Source: Bryoerythrophyllum caledonicum
Lineage: Eukaryota > Streptophyta > Bryopsida > Pottiales > Pottiaceae
Reading direction: 5' to 3'
DNA: 64,000 nucleotides
Assembly (NCBI GenBank): GCA_963971425.1
Contig: OZ020514.1
Coordinates: 28,632,602-28,696,601 of the forward strand
Every line of letters starts with the position of its first letter. Within the stretch, counting starts at the first letter, position 1. Of this stretch, positions 35,330 through 46,860 are shown piece by piece. The translations under genes were made by a program, and so were the position numbers. The notes below the pieces were generated by a model. The model had not been told where the DNA came from and made no database searches. It saw only the letters and a program-made list of their open reading frames with translations.

Positions 35330-36339
35330 ACAACAATTTCTTCTCCATCCCTATTCCCCCCCCTTGTTCGGCATTACCGTCGTCTTCACCTCCTACAATC
35401 ACAATATTCAGAATATCTGATTGTACGAGGTCTCCTACCGTCGTTACCTCCAAAGTCTCTTTGGGGATTGTGGTTGACAATATATTGTCGACCACAGTAT
35501 CCAAATGTTTGTCGGACTCCATCACAACGGCAACCTCCTCCACCGATGGTTGTATTTTCAGCATGGTATCCACCGCCCTCATCTAACGAGGCTTTTTCTT
35601 CAACTCCTCCTAAATAGCCTTGGTCAAGGTTGATTCAAGATTGAATAAATCAGGAATATGCTTCTGATTTTGCCCAATCCTAAGCGGATATTGTATAGTA
35701 GTCGGAAATGTGCTCCAATCCACCCTTCGTTTCAACACGACCTCGGTGTATACCATTGATAGTAGGCTATAATTGAAAAATCCTTTGCTTCTTGGGCGAT
35801 TCCCTAACAAAGCCCGCCAAACCTCCTCCGCACGATAAATGAAGTGGTCATCTTTGTACATCCACGGCTTGCAAGCAAAGTAAGTCGTATGACTTATGTG
35901 GCAATCTCTTGGCCAAAGTTTATCAATGTGGTACATCTTCACGTATTTCTTGCATGTCTTGGATACCCAGTAATCCTCCATTTCAGCCTCCCAACCTTCC
36001 TCCGCTTGAATGTCTTCATTGTCCAAAATCTCCCAGCGTAGATCATAAGTAGCACCTTTCTGTTTGAACCGTTTATTCAACCCTCCCGTTCCAATTTCAC
36101 TCACATCCTCCTCCCCGATCCCCTTCTCCGTCGCCATAATAACGCTTGTTTTTAAAAAAACAAGCACGAACACTCCGGTATTAATTCGTGAGTCAATGGT
36201 TCGGGAAATTAAGAAACAGTTTATCCGGTCACAATAAAAGGACCCCTATCTCCTAACCTAATAAGAGCAACAAGTACAGAAAACTGTAACTGCTGCACAT
36301 CCAACTCGGCATGAGAGGAGAGGAAGTGAGGAAAAAATA

Positions 36340-36470
36340 AGTGGCCGTCCGCATGTATATGTAGACGGCCAATCGGACGAGCCCACCGGGTCGGCGGTCG
36401 GCCAATGGGCCGGCCGTCCAAACCAGCCGTCGGCCGACCACCAGGCTCGCGTCCGCCAGCCTCCTCGGAC
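36340..36470. repeat. Subterminal GGCCGTCC-rich block, right
   Basis: Repeated GGCCGTCC, GTCGGCC and CGGACG words upstream of ORFB, followed by an oligopyrimidine tract (36475-36550). It parallels the blocks at 19740-19930 and 62500-62720. Confidence 0.6.
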
Positions 36471-36729
36471 TGATTTTTTTTTGGTTTTTTTTCCTTTTTT
36501 TTTCTTTTTTTTCCTTCTTTTTACCATTTTCTCTCCTTTATTTTTTCCTTCGTTAAAAGTAATGTAAGGTGTTAATGTCGAAGTACCGTGGCAGCTTTCC
36601 ACCAAAAACACTTCAAAAGTATTGGATTATAGTGAAATGAACAAAGAAGGAAACAAGAACCTCAATTTTTAGTTTTGACCGTACGATTTCAATTAAGACT
36701 TACTAAGTAATGTACTCACAAAAATTCAT

Positions 36730-37346
36730 AAACTTTGAGCACACGGTTTGAAAGTTTATGATGTTTGAAGTCAAGCAAATGGTTCATTTTCTTACCTACA
36801 CTCAATGGATCACCAATCTTTGACCCACTTGTTGTCAAATTTTTGCACTACACAAGGTCGAAATCCATTACCATCTTGTTAAACATGATGATAGTTCCTG
36901 ATATGCCAATTTTTAGAGGTAAAGGACGAGTGTAGCATATTCAAAACAAATGTGCAAGTACTGGAGGTTGAAAATTTGCCAATTCACACTTTAATTTGTT
37001 GTGAGATAAATATGTTTTTGATTGATTATCTGAATGGTTAATAGGAAGGCTTACACCAGATGTTGTGGAAAAAATAAAACGTGAAAATTATGAACATCTC
37101 TACATTTTATCTCGAAACGAAGAATTTTTATTTTGTACCTTGCCCAACAATGAGTGACAATGTGTGAAAATGTTTGACTTGGGTTGGTATGCTATTTTTC
37201 AATAAAGACAAGATTTGTTTTTTTACAATATCAAGGGAAGCAATATTACTTGCGAGTATTGAAAATCTCACTTTCAATAGAATGTCGTAGCAAAAGTGTT
37301 TCCACGTTCCTGAGGTGCCCGCTCTCCCCATTGGAAATTCAAAACC
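36730..37346. repeat. Diverged repeat, copy 1
   Basis: Shares an ordered series of words with 61400-61915, for example TAGAGGTAAA, GTGTAGCAT and CTCCCCAT. Both copies are AT-rich and frame-broken. The family is not recognised. Confidence 0.55.
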
Positions 37347-37400
37347 CTATAATTTTTTAGTCAATTGTCCGATTTAAGAAACAAACTGTTTTCTCACTAA

Positions 37401-37426
37401 ATGCCATATTCAACTATTTCTGGACT
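37401..37426 (+). repeat. Left terminal inverted repeat of Element B
   Basis: One mismatch to the reverse complement of 59309-59334. A further ATTCTGGACT copy follows at 37436. CTAA precedes it. Confidence 0.9.
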
Positions 37427-37923
37427 ATGAGGAGAATTCTGGACTAAGGACTAAAAGAAAGATCCGGAGATGTGCCTCATAAAAGATAGTGAAGCATAAA
37501 AGTCGAGGAGTTTAGAGTACTATTCAAGCATTAAATGCATCACCAATGACACTTATGAAGGAAGAAATGGCTAGAGCGACCAAATTTGAATTTAGACAAT
37601 ACGTGAGTCCGCAGCATGCAGCTGGATATCTCCGGGTAAATATCAAGGTGGAATTCAGAAGAAGAACCGAGTCCTGAGAACAAAAATTAATGGACATACT
37701 GTACATCACAAATGTGTGGTTGGAAAAACTGTGGTAGGCAAAAATGGGACAGAGCTGCAGACAGAAATTACTCGCAATTGATAGAACATGCAACCAGATA
37801 TCTCCGGATGAAATCAGAGTAAGAGTCCAATACTAAACTATTTCATTATAAAAAAGTGTCATACAATAAATAAAGGGTGGCCGTTGCTAAGAGGCGCGTG
37901 TAATCTACGGTTAATCGATTCAA

Positions 37924-38376
37924 CTATTCTAATTTTAGTGCTTTACAGATGCCCTCTACCCGTCCAATATGGTGTCTCCCATAAGTTAGATAATGAACTA
38001 TAGCCTTTCTAGGATTCTTGAATGGATCTAGATCTGCAACAACAACACATTTGGGCCACAAATAATGCCTTGTTCGAGGATTAAATGAAGCCTTCTTGAA
38101 GATGTGGAGAAACCTAACATAGCTGGGCCTTCGAGTCTGTTTGCTGGCATAGCAAAAAAGAATATCTGATAAGATGTCTGGGGGCAATAACACTTGGGCC
38201 GCCTCCATGAGCCTATCTGGACGCATAGGAGACCAGATCCCGACATTGAAATACCGCAGTAGTATTCGAATAACATCTGCCGTGTCATCAAAGGAAGGCA
38301 GCTGCGTGGAGCGGGATTTGGCCGAGTCAAGGACCTCGTCCGAGCAGAGAGGACCCCGGAGAGATATGATTATGAC
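37924..38376 (-). CDS. Element B short FCP1/HAD-like protein, motif lost
   Basis: The exon begins after a CTTATCTGCAG acceptor (38377) and runs to a stop at 37924, about 150 codons. Motif I reads IIISLRGPLC, so both catalytic Asp of DxDxT are missing. FNVGIWSPMRPDRLMEA matches the motif II region of the Element A protein, and VVVADLDPFKNPRKA takes the place of the acidic motif III/IV. By family the fold binds and dephosphorylates phospho-Ser, but this copy should be inactive as an enzyme. It is the last gene at the left end, behind the longer HAD gene, on the same strand. Confidence 0.5.
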   Translation of the reverse strand, partial: VIIISLRGPLCSDEVLDSAKSRSTQLPSFDDTADVIRILLRYFNVGIWSPMRPDRLMEAAQVLLPPDILSDILFCYASKQTRRPSYVRFLHIFKKASFNPRTRHYLWPKCVVVADLDPFKNPRKAIVHYLTYGRHHIGRVEGICKALKLE

Positions 38377-38731
38377 CTGCAGATAAGAAGGCAAGACCAT
38401 CGAATTAGAAATAGAGCATTGGAATGAAGAGAAAATATGGTAGGAGGAGTTCAAGTGACAGGAATTCGACCGGAGATCTCCGGGTGCCCCTCCCAGACCA
38501 ACGTTCGGCAGTCGAAATGGTCAGGAGAATACTCAAAAGTGATCATAGATATTGGAAGGTGAAGTTTGGGGGCGAGACACTAACAATAACAAATAAATAG
38601 AAGGACTTCAACAAATAACGTTACAGACAACAACATTAATCTTCAAAATTGAATGGTCAAAATCCCAAACACATCCTTGACTTAACATTTACAAAGCATA
38701 GGATTTATAATATTCAGTATAATTCATTGTT

Positions 38732-39469
38732 CTAAGGCGCCGGAATTATGCCCTTCACCACGGACCGGGCCTCTTTGGAATTTTTGTCTACTGGATCACT
38801 GGCAAACATCAAAGGATGACGTCTAACAAAGTCGGGAACATCCTCATTTGACGCTAGCAGTCCGGAGAGACATGGGAGAAAAATGGTGGACAACCAGGAT
38901 TCATTCGACAACCCAGTCCATGATGGCGGATGAACTGCGCTGAATGGATCGTTAAGGACGTTCTTTAGTGGAGTATCGTCCACAAGCAAGACATCCTTGG
39001 GAGACCTGGGCCACGCCTTGGTGTTATAAATTGTCAGGTCCTTAAGGAAAATTGGCTTCGTTGGATGGGATGGGAGCGTATATGATGTTTTTGTGCAATG
39101 GGCTTGCGTCAGGATTGTGACGCCTTCCGGAATGACAGCACCTTTCTTGCGCAACTCCTTGATAATATCCACAATATTTTTTTCCACCACACTGCTCCAG
39201 AATGAGACAGTAGCCTTCTCTCCCACGAAATTCAGGAGTTCAGTGGAACTAGGCCTTACTTTGATGTCTCTCGGTTGTCCCTGTTTGAATTCCCCCCTGT
39301 GCACAAGAACTCCATTTAAGTCAAACACGACATGATAAACCCGATTGGATGTTACATGATCCTCGGTTGGAGGCTCTCGGACGATCGTAGTAGGCTTCGT
39401 CGAACCTGAACCCAAAATACGAGTACGTAGACTAAGATGAGGAACTTGTTCAACAAAGTGAAATTTCAA
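38732..39469 (-). CDS. Element B longer FCP1/HAD-like protein
   Basis: An intact 245-codon frame. Residues 45-60 hold VVFDLNGVLVHRG: the nucleophile Asp is kept but the second Asp of DxDxT is Asn. The segment ATVSFWSSVVEKNI is motif II (Ser), a Lys-containing middle follows, and VLLVDDTPLKNVLNDP is the acidic motif of FCP1/NIF-type phosphatases. A C-terminal PCLSGLLASNEDVPDFV segment completes the domain. The family removes phosphate from Ser in RNA polymerase II tails and related proteins; DxN proteins may keep partial or no activity. An upstream exon may exist, because the Met at 39469 lies close to a possible acceptor. It follows the GGQHT gene on the same strand, as in Element A. Confidence 0.65.
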   Translation of the reverse strand: MKFHFVEQVPHLSLRTRILGSGSTKPTTIVREPPTEDHVTSNRVYHVVFDLNGVLVHRGEFKQGQPRDIKVRPSSTELLNFVGEKATVSFWSSVVEKNIVDIIKELRKKGAVIPEGVTILTQAHCTKTSYTLPSHPTKPIFLKDLTIYNTKAWPRSPKDVLLVDDTPLKNVLNDPFSAVHPPSWTGLSNESWLSTIFLPCLSGLLASNEDVPDFVRRHPLMFASDPVDKNSKEARSVVKGIIPAP

Positions 39470-39739
39470 TTATACATATAGAAGTGTTCTGCACTCACAA
39501 TCCAGAATTGCTCGATGGAAGAATGAGCACTATATAGATGATGGCACATAAGTATGAATGTACATATTAGGCACTTGGACAGTAGGTGGAGTATCCCTAG
39601 AAGTCTGAGCTATACCAACGACTTGAGCAGTCTGTGCGGGGTTTCTGTCACCGACATCTTTCTACTGTGTTGATCCTGCGGACCCCTGAATACCAGTAAT
39701 GAAGTGGTAAGAATAAGGTCTGCATCGAGTGAACAGTCC

Positions 39740-40147
39740 TTAGAACAATGAAGAAGGTTTGATGGACAAGTAACTATTCACCTTATCTTTTTGAGCCCTT
39801 GTTCGAATTGTAGGTGGAGGAAAAGGAGCTTTCGACGCAGGATTCTTCGTGATTGCTTTCTTCTTCTCTTTTTGAGCCAGGTGCCCGTGGCTCCGCGGAG
39901 GGCGGCGCAGAGGGCTCATAGCATGTAATTCACGCAATGTCTGTTGCGCTGACGCCTCATCCATCGTTTGATCGGTGTCACGCAACGTCAAGTCCTCGGC
40001 AATCTTGCACACAACCTCCACTTCTCGACGCGTCCTCGAAGGGTCGTCGAGCGGGAGATCTCCGGGTGCTCTTTGGGTGTCGTCAAAGTCCAGGCGGTCG
40101 GACATTGCCGTGTCATCGTTCCGATCTGGCAAAGGAGAACGTGGCAT
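39740..40147 (-). CDS. Element B disordered, charged protein segment
   Basis: A frame of 135 codons that stays open further upstream to about 40260. It is rich in Arg, Asp, Pro and Ser (RNDDTAMSDRLDFDDTQRAP) and later Lys-rich (EKKKAITKNPASK). It lies between the GGQHT gene and the HAD gene on the same strand and could be an exon of either. A palindrome variant at about 40058 is read as coding sequence (PGDLP). I recognise no family. Confidence 0.4.
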   Translation of the reverse strand: MPRSPLPDRNDDTAMSDRLDFDDTQRAPGDLPLDDPSRTRREVEVVCKIAEDLTLRDTDQTMDEASAQQTLRELHAMSPLRRPPRSHGHLAQKEKKKAITKNPASKAPFPPPTIRTRAQKDKVNSYLSIKPSSLF

Positions 40148-40616
40148 GCCGGAATGCCAACTGGTTTCCTGTTCAGACGTATCCAGTCTAGCGTCCGGAG
40201 TAGAGTTGCTTCTCGAACTAGGCGAGGCTTGCCTGATAGGAAGAAGTGGTTCATCATCGTGTACCTATATGGGGTCGATTGGGGTGCCTGCACAGATGAT
40301 CCGCGCGGCTGTGGCCAAGGACTGGAGTCCAATGTTGGGTGCCGCTCATGAACTCGGTTCATACCGCACATCAACTTCAATCATCGTGGCATCAGGCGTC
40401 TGCGTCACATTGACGAAGTCAGTGTGAGAAACATTAGAATGAAATACAAAAGAAAACGGTATGATACACCCAGAGATCTCCAGATCAATGTGGTCCTTGC
40501 CTACCGGGTGAACTATATCTGAGCATGGCCATGAGAACGAAGAGCCCTAAAATATGGAGGGCATCCTAAATGTATGAACAGCCGGAGATCTCCGGGTCAT
40601 GTAGTTTTCTTAGCTG

Positions 40617-43608
40617 TTATACCTCGCCGGTGTAGTTCATCCTCGACATTGCCCGTGTTAGAACACCAGCGCCTGGGGTTGACCCGGTGATGGCAGTCTC
40701 CTCTGCCTCCTCGATAGCGGCGTCGGGTATGTCGGCTAAGATATTCAAGTGGTACTTGAATATTTCTTCGGCACAGGATTCTGCCTTGAGTTTCGCATCT
40801 TTGCTGCTCACAATCTCGAGGACCCGCGCGTCGTGAGTCTGCAAGATAAAACCTACGTAAGGCGTCATCCAAAACATATAACTGAACACGGACCATAAAT
40901 CTTTGACGTTGAAGTGATTGGGAAGGATGTCCTGCTTACCAATCCGAGGTATGTTAAATGTGGTCCACCATAGACATTGACGACCACCATATCCTCTCTA
41001 ATGAACCCCGTGAACACCAAAGCAAGGACCGAGATCCTCAACTGTGGGACACCGGCTTGCTTCCAGCGCTGGATGGTTTCTGGATGTTCAGTAGGTGAAA
41101 AAAAGGCCTGCATTTTGTCCGCATGGACTTTGTAGAGCCTCTTGAATGACTGAGCAGGCGTCTCGCTCGAGTTGTATTCATATAGGAAAACACAATACAC
41201 TGCCTCCTCGACCCCGATTACTGGGGTTGGAAACCAATCACTTGGGTGGGGGAAGTAGTAGACCACATGCGTCACCCACAATTTTACCTTGCCCCTGAAC
41301 TCTCTGTGCCGAAGACTGATGTATGTCGTTTTCCATGCGATAGAGGAAAAAGAAGTAAAAGTGAGGCTCATTGACGTTACGCCACTCTTGAATGTCCGGC
41401 ATGATAAGTACTTCGGCGATCTCGCCCCCTCTCTCTGGCATAACCCTGCAGGTGTATTTGGAGTCGAACAGGGACGTGTCATCTGTGGGTGTAGCCTCGG
41501 CAGCATCTTCAACGATGTGTTGACTCCAAATGGACACTAGGACGTTTGGGGTGGGGTCGGTGTCCTTGTTGATCGCCTTCACTCGACCCTCAAGCCAAGC
41601 TTTACCCTTGGCAGAGTGATTAGCGGCGTCCACCCAGGACTCGAGCTGAACCCGTCCAATATCCCACTCTGCCGCAAAGGCGTCCCAGTGCTCCTTCTTG
41701 TAAGGGACGAAGTCAACAGCCTTCGAGGGAAGGGGGTACGACTTGTAATTTAACATCAGTTCATTCTTCATTGCCCAGATTCTCTTCTCCCTGTTCGCCG
41801 CGTTTTCGAGTGTCTCGGCCTGCCCTTTCATAGTACCTTGGTTTGCCGCTTTGGAGGACTTTACACAGATCTTCTTCGCGAGCACTAACTCCGCGAGGTA
41901 GTAAAGGTCTTCAGCGCGCATTTTGTAGAGTGGCTTGAAGTCGTTCTGCACCAGAGGCTTCCGCTTCAGCTAAGCTGGGTCTCCAGTCTTCCCGTTCGAG
42001 TCTGGCAGAAGTCTAGCGACGAACATCCTATCGATTTGGATCCACTTCTGGACCACCGCGTCATCCATCTCAAATAGAAGAGGGACCTTCGCGTCTTTTG
42101 GGTCAATTTTGCTGAGGTGAGAGAAAACCGTCGGCACCACTTGCCGTTGGATGGGCTACAATAATATATAACTCAATGTGTGAGCACCCGGAGATCTCCG
42201 GTAGATTGGATTGGTTGCTTGAAGAATGAGCGCATTGATATAATTGAAATATATTCAGGCGGAGGATGTAAGCTTATCGAGAATTCGTCAGATTGTGGAC
42301 GACCATAGAGTTGGGGGGCTCGTTTTCCGAACTCAAACCACTTCACTCTGCATGTTTGCAGCTGCTCGGTAAAACTCTGCTCCTTCTGCAGACCCGTCAG
42401 ATCTTGGTTCAGAGCGCCCGAGAGTTGTAGTAGGGTCATGTCTTTGGGGTTTGGTTTGGTCCAAACCGGGATGATAGAGAAGTGCAAGATTTCTTCGAGC
42501 GTCCACGTTGTTGGCAGTTCGTTTGACAAGATCTTGTGCGCCTCCACAGTATGCTGACCACCAACAATGTAAAAGTGTGTCGTGTCCCTAAGGCAGTCCT
42601 CCTTCGTCGGTTTGGTCGCGAAGAACTCCACCTTAGTTCCGTCAGGTTTATTCTTCAGTGGCAAGACTCGAATGTGAATCTCAGGGGCCGTGGCCTTCGA
42701 GGACGTGCAAACTGCGTTGATGATTCCTTCGAGCCGTTCTTTCTGGATGCCCATGTACACTTATCTTCCAGGGGGGGCCCTGTGTAGATTATTGAAATGA
42801 ACGAGCTTCACGACATCCTTCTTCGTGACAGGGTCTTCTACTGTCAAAGGCTTATTCTTGAGTATGTAAATGTTTTTGAACGCGTCGTCGAGAACCTTCC
42901 CAATTGCTTCAACTTCAGTCCGCCTCACTTTGGCGAGGTCAGCCTGTGTGAAGTTTAGGCACTTTTCGATCGCGAGGCCAAGCTCATCGGCCTTCGCTTT
43001 CTTTCCCTTCTCTGCCCGCGACGAGGAACCTGGGGTCGAAGTTTTCAAGGTGGTCTTGCGTTTTCTTCCCGGGGTTGATTCTGGTGTCAGGGACAGAATG
43101 GGTGTCGGGTCTGGGACGGGCTTTCGGGACTTCTCTTGTGCTTCTGCCATCCACTTCCACTGCTCATTAATGTACTCCGGCTTCCATATATCACTCGTGG
43201 GAGGGCCGTATAAGAAGTTCTCATTCTGACATGTCTCCGCCATCTCATCCGATATCTTAGATGTCTCCAGAATCAAGCCGTATATGAGAGGCTCAGTGGA
43301 TGAGTCCACGTTCTCCTGGACGACAAGGAGGCAGACCTCGTCGTCAAGACCCTGCATCTCTAGAACCTCGAGTCCAATGTCGAGGTGTCCCCGTTTGCCA
43401 ATCCGAAGTTGGGGGACGTATGTCCAGGGTTCTTTAGGGGTTTTCAAGAGCTTCATTCCCCACTGGCTAATGCTCTCTCGGCATTTGTAGACGTAGCCAA
43501 CATTGTGAATTCCTCTGTAGACAAACTCAGGGAGCCAGAACTCTACAAACATCCTAAGCTTCCCGGGACAACTTTCAGTCGAAAGTGTGGTTGTCCACGA
43601 ATCCCTGC
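40617..43608 (-). pseudogene. Element B GGQHT protein, ParB/sulfiredoxin/DGQHR-like
   Basis: Exons read right to left: 43608 to about 42270, about 42155 to 40944, then 40839-40617. Introns near 42160-42260 (with palindrome 42188) and 40840-40943 separate them. The N-terminal region matches Element A (CPGKLRMFVEFWLP). A basic Ser/Pro/Lys linker is followed by FYIVGGQHTVEAHKIL (about 42560), the ParB/DGQHR-like motif. The C-terminal helical part has AMKNELMLNYKSYPL. A further domain absent from Element A follows (VVNVYGGPHLTYLGL). Defects are TAA 42758, TAG near 41972 and a frameshift near 41340. A likely first exon is 44875-44924 (MATGAGTSS, donor GTAAGT). Confidence 0.65.
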
Positions 43609-44874
43609 AAGATGAGTTCGAAAGAACACAAATGCAGTTAGAAATCACTGCAATTAACCAGTAACCTATGGGGAGTCCGTCACTCAAAACCGGTTGTATT
43701 CCTAGAGATGGATGATAGAAAACGAGCTTCCAAATCAATTATTTACTGCCCCAGGTAGGGGAGGTCTTCGCACAATTATCAGATCTACAGACACTTGAAT
43801 TATCTTAAATCGCTTGAAGTATCTTGCATGCGCTCAGCCGGAGATCTCCGATTCGGCAGGCAAGATCTGTAGTCGTCGTGAGGGGTAATCGAAACTTACT
43901 TGAAACGTCCTGAGATCTACAGTTCTATGTCGGATTGTGAGCAGCAATGGCATTTGTTTTCGTTTAATTCCATTGCGAAAGTATCCGGAGATCTCCAACT
44001 GATTTGTGGAAGTCGTCTACATCCGTCTAGGAATGATTCGATGCGGATCAGTCGGATCCATTTCTGTCCTGAACCGGGGATCTCCGGATGATGACCAGAA
44101 TGACAAGTTTCACGATATTCACATCTTCCTACGCGCGTATATGTACTTCTTCGTAACGTCCGGAGATCTCCGGATATTTTCAAGATTTACTAAATCGTGG
44201 ATATATATTTTATGACTCATCAAACCTCGACATTACCCGGAGATCTCCGGCTGATTATTGGAACTCCGTCTTCCGTTTGGGATGCAACCGGAGATCTCCG
44301 GCTGCAGCAAGTACGGAATAACATTGCACTAATCGCTACTGACCATCACGCGTATATTCACATTCATTCACAGAGAAGTTTGACATACTACTCTGGAAGT
44401 TTTACATACTCAAAATTCATGTTTCAAATTAGAAAACACAATGAGACGTATCAAATGCTGACACAATGCTTTCAATAACCGACCTTACACAGGAAATTGA
44501 ATCTGCAAATGTTCCGATGAAACGCCAAATGTGACGTTTGCACATGGATTACTCTTGTCATTAAATCGGACCGGACTCGAAAGACTCAGTATGGACGAGC
44601 ACATTCTAACGTTCGTACAATGCCATAATCACACGCATATACATGAATTGAAACACACTTCTGTTCATGGGACATCAAAAAATGAATCGACAATAGCCTA
44701 ACAGATATCTGAAAACTAGTACTCATCAACTGAGGTTTCTATTCATTATTCAAGTGTACTTTATTATCATACACCCGCTCGGAATCAAATGAACAAATTT
44801 GAATCACAATCAAATAAAGAATCCACACACGGTCGCTCGGACACAGTGGACACAGTTCAATGTTGTGGACTTAC
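43609..44874. promoter_or_regulatory. Palindrome-rich 5' introns of the Element B GGQHT gene
   Basis: Six palindromes in about 460 bp (43838, 43985, 44078, 44160, 44237, 44288), the densest cluster in Element B. No clear exons are visible between them. Element A has the matching cluster at 14252-14657. Confidence 0.5.
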
Positions 44875-44924
44875 CGGTCTCCTTTCCATGAAGTCTCACT
44901 CGACGTTCCAGCTCCAGTCGCCAT
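44875..44924 (-). CDS. Candidate first exon of the Element B GGQHT gene
   Basis: GAAATGGCGACTGGAGC on the minus strand starts a 50-nt exon ending GACCG/GTAAGT. Element A has ATGGCGACAACGCAGAG/GTATGT at 14219, so both begin MAT and then splice. The gap to the next clear exon (43608) contains six palindrome copies. Confidence 0.45.
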
Positions 44925-46009
44925 TTCCCAACCTCCTCGAGAAACTCCTCGGGATCGAAGCGAATTCACAGCTCTGAATAACATCAACAATCAACAACTC
45001 AGCTTTTTAAACTCTACAATTTTTCAGATGCCCTAGAATTTAAGGTCCACATGTGATTGACAAGATTTCCGCAAAATAAATTTCAACACTGCTCATTTAC
45101 GGATAACATGCTCATTTAAACGCATAACATCCATAACATGCTCGTTTACGGACCTTCTATACTGAATGCACTGAACACCAGAACCCTATACCCTAAGCCC
45201 TATAATTCCGCTTCAAAGTCTAACAAATTCAGAATTACTCGACTCTCTTGAACCCTAATGGCGCTTACGGAACCCTACACCTGCCCCACTGCCGATTTTA
45301 AGTAGTCCTGGGCAACTACGATACTTGATGACACTGAATTTTATTCTGTGAGACAGTACATACCTCTTCACTGATCGATTCGGCGCACCCGTTCGTCGTG
45401 ATTGTTCGTGAAGATGCCACCCTCAATCGCAACGTCGTTTCCGCTTTGCTAGTGAACCGAGACGCTCGCTAAATTTAAATGCCTATTTCATTATCTCTGT
45501 TCCACTCCGACCTTCAGTCCATTTCCAGAAACAACCTCTCGATGATATGCTCAATGTCCCTCACTATTATCAACACTCACCTCGCACACCGACAGCCTCT
45601 CACAGCGCACACCGCCCTAGCCTAATGCGTTGACGCCTATTGCACAAACCACGAAAAAAACCCCTCCCGCCACTTCCGCTCACTATCTACGACATTACAA
45701 AGACAACATCCATAAAAAACAAGAGAGGTTTGATGCTTGGAGTTCCCCTAACCCGATATGGACGAGCTGGGCAGCTCAAGGGGTGTGACGGCTCATGATG
45801 ACAGTGGATGAACTTAAAAATCAGCTCTAATCACGTACATATACAACGTGTACATTTCACAATCATGAATTGTCAATGTCGTGAGCATGCGTGACAAGAC
45901 GTATTGATGCCCGGATTCCTCGGTATTACATATGGCTACAGTAGATACTCAGGTTCACCGGGTATTAGAGTAATCATTATACTTGAATTTAAAACGTCAT
46001 AAGTGAATA
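44925..46009. other. Central spacer of Element B
   Basis: AT-rich, no frame of note. It should contain the promoter of the GGQHT gene near 45000-45500. Confidence 0.4.
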
Positions 46010-46860
46010 AGCTTAATCTCCCTCTCCGTTACTCTCCCTCCCTTCTTTCCCTCACTTGTTTTTCTTATTTATGTTTTGTTCTCCCCTCCTTCTCCATCTC
46101 CATCTCATTTTTAATCTTGATTCTAGTAATTTTTAGACTCCCCGTGATTTCAATAATTACACATTCTTAAATTAACCTACTACTCTAAAACTAAATCCCG
46201 CACTCTTCCTCGCTTACTCTCCCTCCCTATCCCTTATTCTCCCTCACTTCCTTACTCTCCCGCTCCATCTCTTTTCTAATTTTGACTTTTTTTTTATTCC
46301 CTAAATTCCCCTAGTGGCATATTCTAAAAATATAAATTTAGACTTTAAAATAAATCCCTCCCTTACTCTCCTTCTCTTACTCTCCCTCCCTTACTCTCCC
46401 TCCTACTTGTTTTTAATTTATTATAGTCTTACTCTCCATCGCTTACTCTCCCTCGCTTACTCTCCCTCCTACTTGTTTTTAATTTATTATACTCTTACTC
46501 TCCTCTCCTCTCGTTCTCCATCTCCATCTCCATCTCTATTTTCCTTTTGAATTTTAATTTTTTGGATTTTCCTTCATTCAATAAATTCACATTCTAAAAT
46601 TAAATAACTACTCTCAAAAACAATCCCACACTCTTCTTCGCTTACTCTCCCTCCCTATCCCTTATTCTCCCTCACTTCCTTACTCTCCCTCTCCATCTCT
46701 TTTCTAATTTTGACTTTTTTTTTATTCCCTAAATTCCCCTAGTGGCATATTCTAAAAATATAAACTACTTTAAAATAAATCCCTCCCTTACTCTCCCTCT
46801 CTTACTCTCCTTCTCAATTACTGTCCTTCCCTTACTCTCCCCCTCCCTTGATTTTAATTT
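46010..46860. repeat. CTTACTCTCCCTCC satellite with 425-bp tandem duplication
   Basis: Words TTACTCTCCCTCCC recur many times. A larger unit of about 425 bp is duplicated: 46190-46614 and 46615 onward share CTTATTCTCCCTCACTTCC and CCCTAGTGGCATATTC. Open frames here are low-complexity artefacts. Confidence 0.8.

Larger units (their letters stand above)
23520..36140 (-). pseudogene. ORFB of the hAT-like unit, RING-like, split by retroelement
   Basis: Read right to left: an N-terminal domain (36137-35610) with TCKKYVKMYHIDKLWPRD, then a linker (35582-35325), then the gypsy insertion (25751-35329). The frame continues as 25729-25334, a Glu/Lys-rich coiled coil (25413-24814) and a segment at 24813-24262 ending in a RING-H2-like pattern (CSHNFHNTC then CPMCR) that lacks the second Cys of the usual RING. 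A charged C-terminus runs to about 23520. Stops and frameshifts separate the pieces, for example near 35610, 35585 and 25400. Its N-terminal domain is shared with the frame at 62833-63300. Function is unknown; a RING plus coiled coil hints at protein interaction. Confidence 0.6.
19724..36470. mobile_element. Probable two-gene hAT-like unit, split by a gypsy element
   Basis: A BED-finger hAT transposase (+, left) and ORFB (-, right) converge. Both outer ends are dense in GCCGTCC and GGACGGC words (19740-19930 and 36340-36465), as subterminal transposase sites often are in hAT elements. CAGGGTTGTAAAGACG at 19724 resembles an Ac-type terminus, but I could not find the matching right terminus or an 8-bp duplication. 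The boundaries are therefore tentative. A second ORFB copy at 62.8-64 kb has the same GGCCGTCCG-rich upstream block, which supports ORFB being part of the element. Without the gypsy insertion the unit is about 7.2 kb. Confidence 0.5.

Noticed and set aside
36258..36611. 117-codon minus-strand frame
   Set aside because: Made of a homopolymer Lys run and the GGCCGTCC repeat block; no domain.
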